A stretch of DNA of 36,054 nucleotides from an uncultured Clostridia bacterium (GTDB taxonomy: Bacteria > Bacillota > Clostridia > Christensenellales > UBA1242). The notes below the pieces were generated by a model. The model searched no databases. It saw only the letters and a program-made list of their open reading frames with translations, and was not told the DNA's origin. The position numbers were made by a program, and so were the translations under genes. Positions within the stretch are counted from its first letter, which is position 1; every line of letters begins with the position of its first letter. Below, piece by piece: positions 1 to 8,690 of the stretch. The stretch spans positions 1 through 36,054 of the forward strand of contig CAMSQA010000012.1 of the NCBI GenBank assembly GCA_947062475.1. The letters run 5' to 3'.

Positions 1-388
1 GGGCTCTTAAATATGCTTCAGAAGAGCTTAAAAATGACAAAGAGTTTGTTCTGGCTGCTGTTCAAAAGAAGGGCTTGGCTCTTGACTATGCTTCAGACAG
101 ACTTAAAAATGATAAAGAGGTTGTTCTAGCTGCTGTTAAAAATAATGGCTGGGTTCTTCAATTTGCTTCAGACAGACTTAAAAATGATAAAGAGGTTGTT
201 CTGGCTGCTGTTCAAGATGCTGGCAGGGCTCTTAAATATGCTTCAGAAGAGCTTAAAAATGACAAAGAGTTTGTTCTGGCTGCTGTTCAAAAGAAGGGCT
301 TGGCTCTTGAATATGCTTCAGAAGAGCTTAAAAATGACAAAGAGGTTGTTCTGGCTGCCATTCAGAATAATGGTGATGCTCTTCAATT
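1..388 (+). repeat. 75-bp tandem coding repeats
   Basis: The motif AAATGAYAAAGAG recurs at about 33, 108, 183, 258 and 333, an exact 75-bp period (25 codons). Units alternate between two versions (GAC AAA GAG TTT and GAT AAA GAG GTT). Bases 1-86 are the same as bases 226-311, so three units also repeat as a 225-bp higher-order block. Confidence 0.92.
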
Positions 389-749
389 TGCTTCAAATAG
401 AATACAAAAAAATCCAGTGATAAAGAAAGCGGATCAAAATGTTCTTGATTTAATGACATCACTATATTCCAACCTTAAAGAATTTGCTTCTATTCCAACT
501 GAATATTTCAAAGAAGAAAACAAAGATATCTTAGACTTTGCTATGGAAATAGCAGAAACCAAATTAAAAGCTCTTCCTGCAACCGAAGAAAACAAAGAAT
601 TTAAAACAGACATGCTTAAAATCATCAACAACACTATAGACAGCAAAACTAAAGAGATTGCAGATGCTATTGCTAAAAAACAAGCAGATCTTGAAGTTAA
701 AAAAGAATTCGACAAAGGAATTGATGATTTCTTTAATGAATATAGATAA
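1..749 (+). CDS. DUF4116 repeat protein, 5' end outside window
   Basis: The frame is open from the first bases, so this is the C-terminal part of a longer protein; the ATG-like starts inside are not real starts. The visible part has about five copies of a 25-residue helical repeat whose core reads LKNDKEVVLAAV, preceded by A-L-x-Y/F-A-S and followed by a glycine turn. This is the pattern of the DUF4116 family, whose function is unknown. From about codon 130 the repeats stop and a charged, helical, Lys/Glu-rich tail of about 110 residues follows, ending FFNEYR. No membrane segment is seen in the visible part. A strong terminator follows at 792-820. Family assignment is by repeat pattern; no function is inferred. 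Confidence 0.8.
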   Translation, partial: ALKYASEELKNDKEFVLAAVQKKGLALDYASDRLKNDKEVVLAAVKNNGWVLQFASDRLKNDKEVVLAAVQDAGRALKYASEELKNDKEFVLAAVQKKGLALEYASEELKNDKEVVLAAIQNNGDALQFASNRIQKNPVIKKADQNVLDLMTSLYSNLKEFASIPTEYFKEENKDILDFAMEIAETKLKALPATEENKEFKTDMLKIINNTIDSKTKEIADAIAKKQADLEVKKEFDKGIDDFFNEYR

Positions 750-791
750 GAAAACACTCGCTTTGCTCCTGTTATTCTTGCGTTCCTAAAA

Positions 792-820
792 AAATATGAG
801 GTAACAACCTCATATTTTTT
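792..820 (+). terminator. Terminator after DUF4116 gene
   Basis: Stem AAATATGAGGT (792-802), loop AACA, stem ACCTCATATTT, then a T run. The stem is perfect and lies about 45 bases after the stop codon of the DUF4116 gene. Confidence 0.9.
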
Positions 821-885
821 ATTAACTAAGAAAATGACAAAAGAAAAAACTGATTTTTTGTATATCGCTTATAAATAATTTTTGC

Positions 886-1245
886 CTAAGTAAATTGAAG
901 TGAAAGATTGTGCGAAACAAAACCATAAATTATAAGTGCGACAGTCAAAATATAGAAAATGATTGAGCATACACCATTGACCCTATGCCAAGGATTGCCA
1001 ACCTTCATATCTTGAATAAAACTATTTGAAGTAAAAATATTCCCTAGACAATATGCAATCACAATTATGCAAAGCCACTCATTTATTAAATTAAAATAAT
1101 AAACAGCTATTCCTGTAAGAGAAAAAAGGCAGGCAAAAATTCCGATAATTCTTGATATCAACATTCTCTTTTTTAAATAGCGCGCTTCCTTTTGCAAAGC
1201 ATTCAGTTTTTTTGGTTGTGATTTGGCTGCTGCTTTCATTTTCAC
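886..1245 (-). CDS. Small membrane protein, three predicted TM segments
   Basis: A 119-residue protein with a basic N-terminus (KAAAKSQPKK) and three hydrophobic stretches at about residues 30-50, 57-75 and 92-110, so an inner-membrane protein of unknown role. The start at 1245 has a good Shine-Dalgarno (AAGGAG) and a consensus promoter at 1264-1292, so it is likely expressed on its own. It stops with TAG. I do not recognise the family. Confidence 0.75.
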   Translation of the reverse strand: MKMKAAAKSQPKKLNALQKEARYLKKRMLISRIIGIFACLFSLTGIAVYYFNLINEWLCIIVIAYCLGNIFTSNSFIQDMKVGNPWHRVNGVCSIIFYILTVALIIYGFVSHNLSLQFT

Positions 1246-1263
1246 TCCTTATGCTTTTTTAAT

Positions 1264-1292
1264 ATTTTAGAAAAAATAAATATTTTTGTCAA
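1264..1292 (-). promoter_or_regulatory. Sigma-A-type promoter for the 886-1245 gene
   Basis: On the minus strand: TTGACA (1287-1292), 17-bp spacer, TAAAAT (1264-1269), about 20 bases before the start codon. Confidence 0.75.
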
Positions 1293-1319
1293 ATAAATAT
1301 ACATTTTTTCATTTTAATT

Positions 1320-2165
1320 TCAAAATTCTGGTATAAAACTCTCCTCTGCACTGGCAAGCTCTTGAAAATATCCCTCTGTTAAACCTATCTTTTCAGCATG
1401 CGACAATACAAGTTTATATTCGATAGGTTTAAGCTTTTCTTTAATCCTTCCTCTAATAGGCGTAAACTGCCCCATAATACTTACAAATGGTGATGAGATA
1501 TTTTCAGCAATAAAATCAAGAATTTTTAAGCTATCCTTAGTCTGACCTGGCAATACTAGATGTCTGATAAGAACTCCCTCTTGCATAACTCCATTGTCAA
1601 ATTTATTCTCTTTTTTAATCTCTCTCATCGCCATAATAGCTTTTGATGCAACCTGAAAATAGTCCGTTGCCTTTGATAAATCTTTTGAAAGCTTTTCATC
1701 AAAATACTTAAAGTCGGGCAAAAACACATCAACAACCTTACCAAGTCTTTTTATAACTTCGCAGTTTTCATAGCCGCCACTATTCCAAACGATGGGAATA
1801 GGTGATTTAAAATCTGATAGTGCTTCAATAAGAAGAGATGAAAAATGAGTAGGAGTAATTAGATCGATAGAAGAATATTTAGTAAGATCAAATTTTTCTA
1901 AAAGTTGGCGAAATTCTTTTGGCGTATAACTTATCCCCTTTCCAATATGAGATATCTGATAGTTTTGACAAAACTCACATCGCAAGTTGCACCCAGAAAA
2001 AAATATTGCAAGCGCCCCTTTCTTGCCACTGATACAAGGCTCTTCCCACATAAAATTTTCAACTATTTTTGCCACTCTGATTTTATCTTCTTCCAGGCAA
2101 TATCCCTTTGTTATCCTTCTGTCTACCCCACACCTGCGTGGACAATCGTAGCATAGTTTGTTCAT
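1320..2165 (-). CDS. PflX-like radical SAM protein (COG1313 type)
   Basis: The N-terminus has the CxxCPRRCGVDR...GYC cluster typical of PflX-type proteins, followed by the radical SAM motif CNLRCEFC (CX3CX2C for a 4Fe-4S cluster and S-adenosylmethionine). The rest fits a PFL-activase-like TIM-barrel fold. The family is related to glycyl radical enzyme activases, but its substrate is not established. The start was set at 2165 (MNKLCYDCP) because AAGGATGG precedes it; an upstream in-frame ATG at 2204 has no ribosome site. It ends in TGA, showing host use of TGA as a stop. It lies downstream of pflB and pflA in the same orientation, but a hairpin separates it from pflA, so it may have its own transcript. 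Confidence 0.85.
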   Translation of the reverse strand: MNKLCYDCPRRCGVDRRITKGYCLEEDKIRVAKIVENFMWEEPCISGKKGALAIFFSGCNLRCEFCQNYQISHIGKGISYTPKEFRQLLEKFDLTKYSSIDLITPTHFSSLLIEALSDFKSPIPIVWNSGGYENCEVIKRLGKVVDVFLPDFKYFDEKLSKDLSKATDYFQVASKAIMAMREIKKENKFDNGVMQEGVLIRHLVLPGQTKDSLKILDFIAENISSPFVSIMGQFTPIRGRIKEKLKPIEYKLVLSHAEKIGLTEGYFQELASAEESFIPEF

Positions 2166-2238
2166 ATTTCCATCCTTCGTTCTAATTTTTTTAAAAATAG
2201 TCATAAATAATTACTTTTAATTTATCTTTTTCTAAAAC

Positions 2239-2280
2239 AAAAAATATCTTTGCTGCGATTTTTCAGCAAAAATATTTTTT
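2239..2280 (-). terminator. Terminator after pflA
   Basis: Inverted repeat with arms AAAATATCTTTGCTG and CAGCAAAAATATTTT, near-perfect, with T-rich flanks on both sides. It lies just after the pflA stop on the minus strand. Confidence 0.75.
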
Positions 2281-2326
2281 ATATATAAAAACAGTTCTCC
2301 TAAATAAAAAGTTCTCTTAAGTTTTA

Positions 2327-3061
2327 TTACACAGATCTCCCTAAAATTTGATGAAGCAAATTTTCCAAGTCTTTACATTTTGCCTCATCCATATCTTTAA
2401 GACCTGCAAGTGGATACTTTATCCCAAGCTTTTTATATTTGCTTTCACCCAAACTTTTATAAGGCAAAAGTTCTATCCTTTCAACATTTTGTATAGGCTT
2501 AATAAACTTTGCAAGGTCTTTGATATTTTCTTCATTATCGTTAAGGCCAGGAACGATAACCTGTCTAAGCCACAGCTTTTTATTCAAACTCTGAGCAAGA
2601 GCCAAAAAGTTTTTAAATCTGTCAATAGGTTGACCAGTAAGCTCTCTATATTTTTCATCATCGCTTGATTTAATATCCAAGATGATAAGATCGCAAAGCG
2701 ACAAAATTTCATGCATTGTTTTGCTGTCGCTAATGCTTACTCCAGCAGTATCAATAACTGTGTGGATTGATTTTTCTTTACAAAGATAAAGGCATTCTTT
2801 TAAAAACTGAGGTTGCAACAACGGCTCACCTCCCGAAAAGGTTAAACCTCCATCCTTACCAAAATATGGCATAAATCGCTCCACTTTCTTGACAAGTTCT
2901 TCAGGAGAAAGCAGAAAAGAAGGTTTGCTCATATCCCAAGTTTCAGGATTATGACAATACTTGCATCGAAGTTGACAGCCCTGCAAAAATACAACATAAC
3001 GTATTCCAGGTCCATCAACCAGCCCCATACTTTCTTCACTGCTTATTCTTCCCAAAGTCAT
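2327..3061 (-). CDS. pflA: Pyruvate formate-lyase activating enzyme
   Basis: A 244-residue radical SAM activase that installs the glycyl radical on PflB using SAM and a 4Fe-4S cluster. Visible motifs are DGPGIRYVVFLQGC near the N-terminus, the cluster motif CQLRCKYCHNP at about residues 29-39, and the SGGEPLLQP segment at about residues 98-106. Length is normal for PflA. It follows pflB on the same strand after a gap of about 150 bases, the usual order for this pair. The ribosome site (AAGGCGA) is weaker than for neighbours. Confidence 0.95.
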   Translation of the reverse strand: MTLGRISSEESMGLVDGPGIRYVVFLQGCQLRCKYCHNPETWDMSKPSFLLSPEELVKKVERFMPYFGKDGGLTFSGGEPLLQPQFLKECLYLCKEKSIHTVIDTAGVSISDSKTMHEILSLCDLIILDIKSSDDEKYRELTGQPIDRFKNFLALAQSLNKKLWLRQVIVPGLNDNEENIKDLAKFIKPIQNVERIELLPYKSLGESKYKKLGIKYPLAGLKDMDEAKCKDLENLLHQILGRSV

Positions 3062-3215
3062 CGTTTCGCCTTTTAAATATAAAGTTCTTTTGTTTTATTA
3101 TGATAATAATTGAAATAAATATAATTAATTTTTTTATTAGTTTAAAGCAAAAAATATTTAAAAATTAATTAAATTTCATGAAAATTAGCTATTTTTTTGA
3201 AAATTTCAGCCAATT

Positions 3216-5465
3216 TTACAATTTTTCATGGAATGTTCTTGCAATAACTTCCTCTTGATGAGCACGAGAAAGTTTGTTGAAATTTACTGCATAACCTGAA
3301 ACACGGATTGTGAGGTTTGGATATTTTTCAGGATTGTTCATAGCATCAATAAGTTTTTCTCTGTCAAGAACGTTTACATTAAGATGTTGCGCTCCTTGAA
3401 CAAAATATCCGTCAAGAAGATTTACAAGATTGTTTATTCTCATTTCCATATCTTTTCCAAGAGAGTTTGGAATGATTGAGAAAGTGTTTGAAACACCATC
3501 TTGACAGCAGTCACAATATGGAATTTTTGCAACTGAGTTGAGACTTGCAAGTGCACCGCAAGCGTCACGTCCGTGCATTGGGTTTGCACCAGGTGCAAGA
3601 GGTTCTCCTTTCTTTCTTCCGTCAGGAGTTGTTCCGGTTTTTCTTCCATACATAACATTTGAAGTGATTGTTAGAGCTGAAAGTGTGTGTTTTGCTCCTC
3701 GATAGAGTTTATGTTGTTTTAATGCACTTATGAAATGCTGAACAACTTCAACAGCAATTTGGTCAACTCTATCATCATCATTGCCATATTTTGGATAATC
3801 GCCCTCAACATCAAAGTCAACAGCGATGCCTTCTTCATTTCTGATAGGTTTCACTTTGGCATATTTTATTGCAGACAGACTGTCAGCAGCAACTGAAAGC
3901 CCTGCCATACCAAAAGCCATAAGCCTGTCAAGCTTTGTATCATGAAGTGCCATTTGTCCTGCTTCATAAGCATATTTATCATGCATATAATGGATGATAT
4001 TTAAAGCATCAACATATGTTTTTGCAACAGTGTCAAGCACTTTAAAATATCTTGCTTTTACATCTTCATAGTCAAGTATGCCATCACCAACCTGCTCAAT
4101 TCCTTCAACAACAAGTTTGCCGCTTACTTCATCGCGTCCACCATTAAGCGAATAGAGAAGTGATTTTGCAAGATTGCATCTTGCACCAAAGAATTGCATT
4201 TGCTTGCCCACTCTCATTGCAGAAACGCAACATGCGATTGCATAATCATGACCATAGATTGGAGACATAACATCATCACTTTCATATTGAATTGAATCTG
4301 TGAGAATTGAAATCTTTGCACAGAAACGTTTGAAGTTTTCAGGAAGTCTTGTTGACCAAAGCACAGTAAGGTTTGGCTCTGGACTTGGATTGAGATTAAT
4401 AAGACTGTGCAAGAATCTGAAAGAGTTTTTAGTGACAAGACTTCTCTTTTCATCAAGCATTCCACCAATTGACTCAGTCACCCAAGTTGGGTCTCCACCA
4501 AAGATGTCATCATAATCAGGTGTTCTAAGATGTCGAACAAGACGAAGCTTAATTATAAACTGGTCAACAAGCTCTTGAGCATGGAGTTCATCCAAAGTTC
4601 CATTTGCAATATCTCTTTCAACATAGATATCAAGGAAGGTTGAAACTCTGCCCAAACTCATTGCAGCACCATTATTTTCTTTTACAGATGCAAGATATGC
4701 AAAATATGTCCATTGGAATGCCTCTACTGCATTAGTTGCAGGCTGAGAGATGTCAAAGCCATATCTGCCAGCCATTGACTTGATCTTTTCAAGAGCTCTG
4801 ATTTGCTCACTTAATTCCTCTCTCATTCTGAGTTTTTCTTCACTGTCAAGGACAAGCATTTCATCACTGTTGAGGTCAGCCTTCTTTTCTTCAATTAAGA
4901 TGTCAATTCCATAGAGGGCAACTCGTCTATAGTCACCAATAATTCTTCCACGACCATAGGCATCAGGAAGACCTGTGATAAGACCTGCAGATCTTGCCCT
5001 TCTTATCTCTGGCGTATAGGTATCAAAAACACCATCATTGTGAGTTTTTCTTATCATTTGCTTAAAGATGTTTGCAGTTTGGTCGTCAAGCTTCTTGCCA
5101 TAAGCACCAAGTGCTGTTTCAACCATTCTGATACCGCCAAAAGGATTTACAATTCTTTTAAGTGGTTTGTCAGATTGAAGACCAACTACAACTTCATTTT
5201 CTTTGTCAATATATCCTGCTGGAAAATTATCAATCCCAGAAAGATGTTCAAGATCAACATCAAGAAGATGAACCTTTCTCTCTTCCTTCAAAAGTTCTTC
5301 ACATTTTGACCAAACCTTGTCAGTTTTGTCGCTCTTGCCCATCAAAAATTGGTCATCGCCACGATATTCACTGTAGTTTGCATCGATAAAAGCAGATACA
5401 TCAATACTGTTTTTCCAGCTTTCACCTTTAAAGCCATTCCAGGCTTCAAAATTTTTAGATTCCAT
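3216..5465 (-). CDS. pflB: Pyruvate formate-lyase (formate C-acetyltransferase)
   Basis: The protein cleaves pyruvate with CoA to acetyl-CoA and formate without oxygen; it is a cytosolic glycyl radical enzyme. The adjacent catalytic cysteines are in IACCVSAM and the glycyl radical site is RVSGYAVNF close to the C-terminus. The start was moved to 5465 (MESKNFEAW), where AGGAGG lies 8 bases upstream; this gives 749 residues, normal for the family, and removes a 29-residue stretch of non-homologous upstream reading. All Trp codons are TGG. It precedes pflA and, with fhs at 24234, implies formate production and one-carbon use. Confidence 0.97.
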   Translation of the reverse strand: MESKNFEAWNGFKGESWKNSIDVSAFIDANYSEYRGDDQFLMGKSDKTDKVWSKCEELLKEERKVHLLDVDLEHLSGIDNFPAGYIDKENEVVVGLQSDKPLKRIVNPFGGIRMVETALGAYGKKLDDQTANIFKQMIRKTHNDGVFDTYTPEIRRARSAGLITGLPDAYGRGRIIGDYRRVALYGIDILIEEKKADLNSDEMLVLDSEEKLRMREELSEQIRALEKIKSMAGRYGFDISQPATNAVEAFQWTYFAYLASVKENNGAAMSLGRVSTFLDIYVERDIANGTLDELHAQELVDQFIIKLRLVRHLRTPDYDDIFGGDPTWVTESIGGMLDEKRSLVTKNSFRFLHSLINLNPSPEPNLTVLWSTRLPENFKRFCAKISILTDSIQYESDDVMSPIYGHDYAIACCVSAMRVGKQMQFFGARCNLAKSLLYSLNGGRDEVSGKLVVEGIEQVGDGILDYEDVKARYFKVLDTVAKTYVDALNIIHYMHDKYAYEAGQMALHDTKLDRLMAFGMAGLSVAADSLSAIKYAKVKPIRNEEGIAVDFDVEGDYPKYGNDDDRVDQIAVEVVQHFISALKQHKLYRGAKHTLSALTITSNVMYGRKTGTTPDGRKKGEPLAPGANPMHGRDACGALASLNSVAKIPYCDCCQDGVSNTFSIIPNSLGKDMEMRINNLVNLLDGYFVQGAQHLNVNVLDREKLIDAMNNPEKYPNLTIRVSGYAVNFNKLSRAHQEEVIARTFHEKL

Positions 5466-5653
5466 AAAATTACCTCCTAAAAAATCTATTTCATTTTTTA
5501 CACGCTTATTATAACACAACAGCAATTTAACATCAAACATTTTTAAGGCCAAAAATGATAATTTTACAACATTTTAAATCTCCTCGTTATGCCCAGCATA
5601 ACATTATATTCAAAAGCCGAAACAAAAAATCATAAAAAAGTTTAATATGTCAA

Positions 5654-5679
5654 AAAAGAGCTTTCAAAAAGCCCTTTTA
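5654..5679 (-). terminator. Terminator after small XRE gene
   Basis: Arms AAAAGAGCTTT and AAAGCCCTTTT with a short loop; T-rich on both sides. It begins 13 bases after the TGA stop of the XRE gene on the minus strand. Confidence 0.65.
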
Positions 5680-5691
5680 AAATTTAATAAT

Positions 5692-5895
5692 TCAGTCCTC
5701 AACTCCTGCCATATATCCAACGCTTACTCCAAAATATTGAGCTAAAATAATGACCGCGTCCAAATTTGGAACTCGCTTGTTCATTTCCCAAAGACCTATT
5801 GCTGAATTTGTAAGACCAACTTTTTTTGCCAATTGAACTTGACTTAATCCAGCTTCTTTTCTTAATTCAATTAATCTTTCTGCAAATTTGTTCAT
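5692..5895 (-). CDS. XRE-family repressor, 67 residues
   Basis: A single helix-turn-helix domain (LSQVQLAKKVGLTNSAIGLWE) followed by the usual PNLDAVIILAQYFGVSVGYM helix that packs on it; nothing else, so it is a minimal DNA-binding protein. The start at 5895 (MNKFAERL) is preceded by AAGGTGA; an upstream TTG-initiated reading has no ribosome site. It is divergent from the 6001 gene, and three copies of an operator-like repeat lie between them, so autorepression and control of the neighbour are likely. It ends in TGA. Confidence 0.85.
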   Translation of the reverse strand: MNKFAERLIELRKEAGLSQVQLAKKVGLTNSAIGLWEMNKRVPNLDAVIILAQYFGVSVGYMAGVED

Positions 5896-5921
5896 TTTTT
5901 CACCTTTTTTATAAATATATA

Positions 5922-5986
5922 ACAATTGTTGAAGAAACGCTTGACTTTAGACAATTGTCGAAGTATAATTTAAACAATTGTCGAAG
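5922..5986. promoter_or_regulatory. Triple ACAATTGTYGAAG operator with embedded promoter
   Basis: Three direct copies of ACAATTGTYGAAG lie at 5922-5934, 5951-5963 and 5974-5986; the core ACAATTGT is palindromic. The middle copy fills the 17-bp spacer of a consensus rightward promoter, TTGACT (5941-5946) and TATAAT (5964-5969), and the third copy lies over its start site. Binding by the adjacent XRE protein would block rightward transcription directly; that the XRE protein is the binder is inferred from position. Confidence 0.85.
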
Positions 5987-6000
5987 TTAAGGAGTGAAAA

Positions 6001-6231
6001 ATGAAAGAAATTGCAAAGTTGTTTTATGAAAGTTATTTAAAGCATAACTATGAGGCTCACACAGAGTCCAATGATGAGTTTGATTTGGCTGAAAGAAATT
6101 TTTTGAAAGAACTTTCAAAAGCACAATATGATCTTTTTCTTCAGTATGAAATGTATCTTATTGATCATATCGCTGATAGAGAAATAAGGATCATTGAATA
6201 TATCTTTGACTTGCTTAATCCTGAGGATTAA
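6001..6231 (+). CDS. Small acidic helical protein under XRE control
   Basis: A 76-residue, acidic, helical protein with no Cys pair, membrane segment or signal. The central part (FLKELSKAQYDLFLQYEMYL) resembles small DUF6809-like helical proteins that often sit beside XRE repressors, but the match is only by general pattern. AAGGAG is 7 bases before the ATG. It is driven by the operator/promoter at 5922-5986 and followed by a terminator, so it is a one-gene unit. Function unknown. Confidence 0.7.
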   Translation: MKEIAKLFYESYLKHNYEAHTESNDEFDLAERNFLKELSKAQYDLFLQYEMYLIDHIADREIRIIEYIFDLLNPED

Positions 6232-6236
6232 AAAAA

Positions 6237-6257
6237 ATTGAAGTCAAAAACTTCAAT
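6237..6257. terminator. Bidirectional terminator between 6001 gene and trkA
   Basis: Stem ATTGAAGT, loop CAAAA, stem ACTTCAAT, with A run before and T run after; it serves two convergent genes. Confidence 0.8.
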
Positions 6258-6263
6258 CTTTTG

Positions 6264-6998
6264 TCAATTTATGCCAAGTGCATCGCCAATCACAAAATTT
6301 ATATCGATTGATTCTGAGACTTTGCCTGAAAGGCTGTCTATTGCTGCTTTATCGCCACCAATAATCAATCTATCACCAAGCACAAGCACAGTTTCTGCAT
6401 CTGGAGTGAAAACTTCTTTGCCTCTCTTTATATAGATAATAGAAACCTTTGACTTCTTTCTCACATTCAATTCACCAATTGTCTTATCTGCCCAATTCTC
6501 TGGCATAGCAATTTCAACAATGTTTACATCTGGCGAAAGGTCAAGAAGTTTGTTGACACTTGGCTGATCCAAAATGCTTGCAAGTTTTTTGCCAATATAC
6601 ACCTCTGGGAAAAGCACAATATTTGCACCAACATCTTCCAAAATTATTCTCTGCTGTTCATTTTGTGCCTTTGCCACAATAAAGCCAATCCCAAGCTGTT
6701 TGCAGAATGATGTGATAAGCACACTTGACTCAAAATTTTCACCCACAGCCACAATTGCACAATCAAAATTTTGTGCACCGAGAGATTTAAGCACCTCGAT
6801 ATTGGAGCAATCTGCAGTCACCGCACTAGAAACGATATTTTCCACCTCTTTGAGGTTTTTTGCATCACAATCCACAGCCAAAACCTGATGACCAAGTTGA
6901 GCAAGAGTTGTTGCAACTGTTATGCCAAATCGTCCAAGCCCAATGACTAAAAAATCATTCATTCCTTTTTCAATTTTCACTTCTTTAAGCTCTTCCAT
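6264..6998 (-). CDS. Potassium uptake regulatory subunit (TrkA/KtrA, RCK)
   Basis: A 244-residue cytosolic gating subunit of a K+ uptake channel. Residues 14-130 form a Rossmann RCK-N domain with the nucleotide motif GLGRFG and the acidic strand end VDCD; residues 155-235 form an RCK-C (TrkA_C) domain (DKTIGELNVR...GDRLIIGG). One RCK pair, as in KtrA, rather than the doubled TrkA of enterobacteria. The start has TTAAGGAGATAAT just before the ATG; this ribosome site overlaps the trkH stop codon, so the two genes are translationally coupled. It ends in TGA. Confidence 0.92.
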   Translation of the reverse strand: MEELKEVKIEKGMNDFLVIGLGRFGITVATTLAQLGHQVLAVDCDAKNLKEVENIVSSAVTADCSNIEVLKSLGAQNFDCAIVAVGENFESSVLITSFCKQLGIGFIVAKAQNEQQRIILEDVGANIVLFPEVYIGKKLASILDQPSVNKLLDLSPDVNIVEIAMPENWADKTIGELNVRKKSKVSIIYIKRGKEVFTPDAETVLVLGDRLIIGGDKAAIDSLSGKVSESIDINFVIGDALGIN

Positions 6999-7007
6999 AT
7001 TATCTCC

Positions 7008-8363
7008 TTAACCTACGATTATTTTTGAATCTTGATATTCAATTTCAACATTTTTGTTTTTTCTGCCAAACAGCATGGCGAAGGTCAACAATCCCACTCT
7101 GCCCATAAACATCATCATACATAAGACCAATTTGCTGCCAACAGATAAGAGCGGAGTTATCCCCAATGTAAGCCCTGTTGTGCAAATGGCAGACACTACT
7201 TCAAACATCAGTGCCGACAGCCCAAAATTTCCACCCTCGATCACAACCAAGAGGCAACTTCCCAATAAAATTGTTGAAAGCATAATCAAGAATAGTTTTA
7301 AGCTTCTATGAAGAATTGAAGAGGAAATTGTTTTTTTTCTAAACACCAGTCCGCCATTTTTGTTTGGCATTTTAAATAGATAAAGCAAAAGCACAAGCAT
7401 AGTTGTGGTTTTCAGTCCACCAGCAGTTGAAACAGGACTGCCACCAATAAACATCAAAACAGTGGTCAAAGCCTTGCTGGCAGAGGTTAAGCCTGCCTGA
7501 TTTATCGCACTGAAACCTGCTGTTCTTGGTGTTACACTCTGAAAAAATCCGTTGACAAGTTTTTGACCAAAGTTCATATTTCCGATAGTTAATGGATTGT
7601 TCCACTCAAAAATCATAAATAATATTGCACTTCCAAAGACCAAAATGCCTGTTATGCATAAAACTAAAACTGAGTGAAAGGATAGTCTTTTTTTCTCTTT
7701 TGGATTTTTCTTTTTAATTATATCATTAATCACCACAAAGCCGACACCGCCGATAATAATCAAAAACATTACTGGCAGAAGCACCAAGACATTTTTTGAA
7801 AACACGCTCATTCCCGCATAAGGATTGTCAGCTGTCCCAAACAAATCCATTCCAGAATTACAAAAAGCGGAAATTGAAAGAAATAACGCCTTAAAACAGC
7901 CATCCCAAAAACCATATTTGATCGCAAGCGAAGGTGCAAGACAGACAAAGCCGATAAATTCTGTCACAAAGGTGATGATGACAATCTTAATAAGAGCTTT
8001 TAAAACCCCCTGATTGTCCTCTTTATTTATGCTTTCCTTGATTGTAAGCCTATGCTCAAAAGAAATCTTTTTGCCAAAAGCCATGAAAAGCAAGGTAGAA
8101 ATTGTCACAAAGCCAAGTCCACCAATTTGAATCAACAGCATTACAACAATTTTCCCAAAAAGAGAAAAATGAACTGCAAGATCAACAGTAGTCAGCCCAG
8201 TCACACAGACCGCACTTGTGCTTACAAAAAAGGAATCCACGAATGAAAACCACCTGCCGTCTGCCGATGAGATTGGAAGAGATAAAAAAAACGTTCCAAT
8301 CAAAATTACAATAAAAAAGCTGAATATTATTTTAAGTGCCACAGGTGGCTTAAATTTTTTCAT
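7008..8363 (-). CDS. Potassium uptake membrane subunit (TrkH/KtrB)
   Basis: An integral membrane K+ translocating subunit of 451 residues. The four pore-loop signatures are visible in order: VCVTGLTTVD, SAFCNSGMD, TPRTAGFS and AICTTGLTLG, each with the filter glycine, separated by paired hydrophobic helices. The start was set at 8363 (MKKFKPPVAL); no Shine-Dalgarno is present, and a consensus promoter ends only 7 bases upstream, so the mRNA is probably leaderless. It is the first gene of a trkH-trkA operon. Confidence 0.93.
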   Translation of the reverse strand: MKKFKPPVALKIIFSFFIVILIGTFFLSLPISSADGRWFSFVDSFFVSTSAVCVTGLTTVDLAVHFSLFGKIVVMLLIQIGGLGFVTISTLLFMAFGKKISFEHRLTIKESINKEDNQGVLKALIKIVIITFVTEFIGFVCLAPSLAIKYGFWDGCFKALFLSISAFCNSGMDLFGTADNPYAGMSVFSKNVLVLLPVMFLIIIGGVGFVVINDIIKKKNPKEKKRLSFHSVLVLCITGILVFGSAILFMIFEWNNPLTIGNMNFGQKLVNGFFQSVTPRTAGFSAINQAGLTSASKALTTVLMFIGGSPVSTAGGLKTTTMLVLLLYLFKMPNKNGGLVFRKKTISSSILHRSLKLFLIMLSTILLGSCLLVVIEGGNFGLSALMFEVVSAICTTGLTLGITPLLSVGSKLVLCMMMFMGRVGLLTFAMLFGRKNKNVEIEYQDSKIIVG

Positions 8364-8370
8364 AGTATAT

Positions 8371-8399
8371 ATTATAGCATAAATATAATAAAATTTCAA
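8371..8399 (-). promoter_or_regulatory. trkH promoter with no room for a leader
   Basis: Minus strand TTGAAA (8394-8399), 17-bp spacer, TATAAT (8371-8376), then 7 bases to the ATG at 8363. Transcription should begin at or next to the A of the start codon. Confidence 0.75.
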
Positions 8400-8471
8400 A
8401 TAATTTTATATTGTCAATATTTTTATCCATCTATCCACTCTTATAAAGTAAACTTAAATAATTAAAAAAAT

Positions 8472-8500
8472 AAAAAAGACTAGGTTTTTCTTGTCTTTTT
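8472..8500. terminator. Orphan hairpin with T run in trkH-element gap
   Basis: Arms AAAAAAGAC and GTCTTTTTT around a T-rich loop. No gene ends here on either strand; it may stop readthrough from the tRNA unit or be left from a lost gene. The rest of 8400-8641 shows nothing else I can support. Confidence 0.5.
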
Positions 8501-8640
8501 TATGAATATTTTACCAACATCCCTTTAAAAGTTTGATTTTTTTAAATCTTCTTAAAGTTTTAACATGACAAAATCTTCAATTCCAATATTTACTGACAAA
8601 ATTTTAAACTTAATATTCAAATTTTATTTCAATTGCTACA

Positions 8641-8671
8641 ATAAAAAATCCCTAGGAAATCTTTCCTAAGG
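8641..8671 (-). terminator. Displaced tRNA-Asn terminator
   Basis: On the minus strand: CCTTAGGAAA, GA, TTTCCTAGGG, then ATTTTTTAT. The pairing is complete only in minus-strand RNA (one G-U pair that would be a C-A mismatch in plus RNA), so it works leftward. Directly before it on that strand is GGGGAGCCAAATT, the 3' end of the tRNA-Asn gene now found at 17187. It is therefore best read as the original terminator of that tRNA, separated by the element. Confidence 0.8.
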
Positions 8672-8677
8672 AAATTT

Positions 8678-8690
8678 AATTTGGCTCCCC
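8678..8690. repeat. attL: left 13-bp attachment repeat
   Basis: AATTTGGCTCCCC, identical to 17183-17195. To its left is the old tRNA terminator; to its right the element begins. Confidence 0.8.

Noticed and set aside
1..390. CRISPR array from regular 75-bp repeats
   Set aside because: The repeats are coding, without unique spacers, and keep a 25-codon frame.
5466..5552. N-terminal extension of pyruvate formate-lyase
   Set aside because: It lies over the ribosome site and leader; the family start is at 5465.
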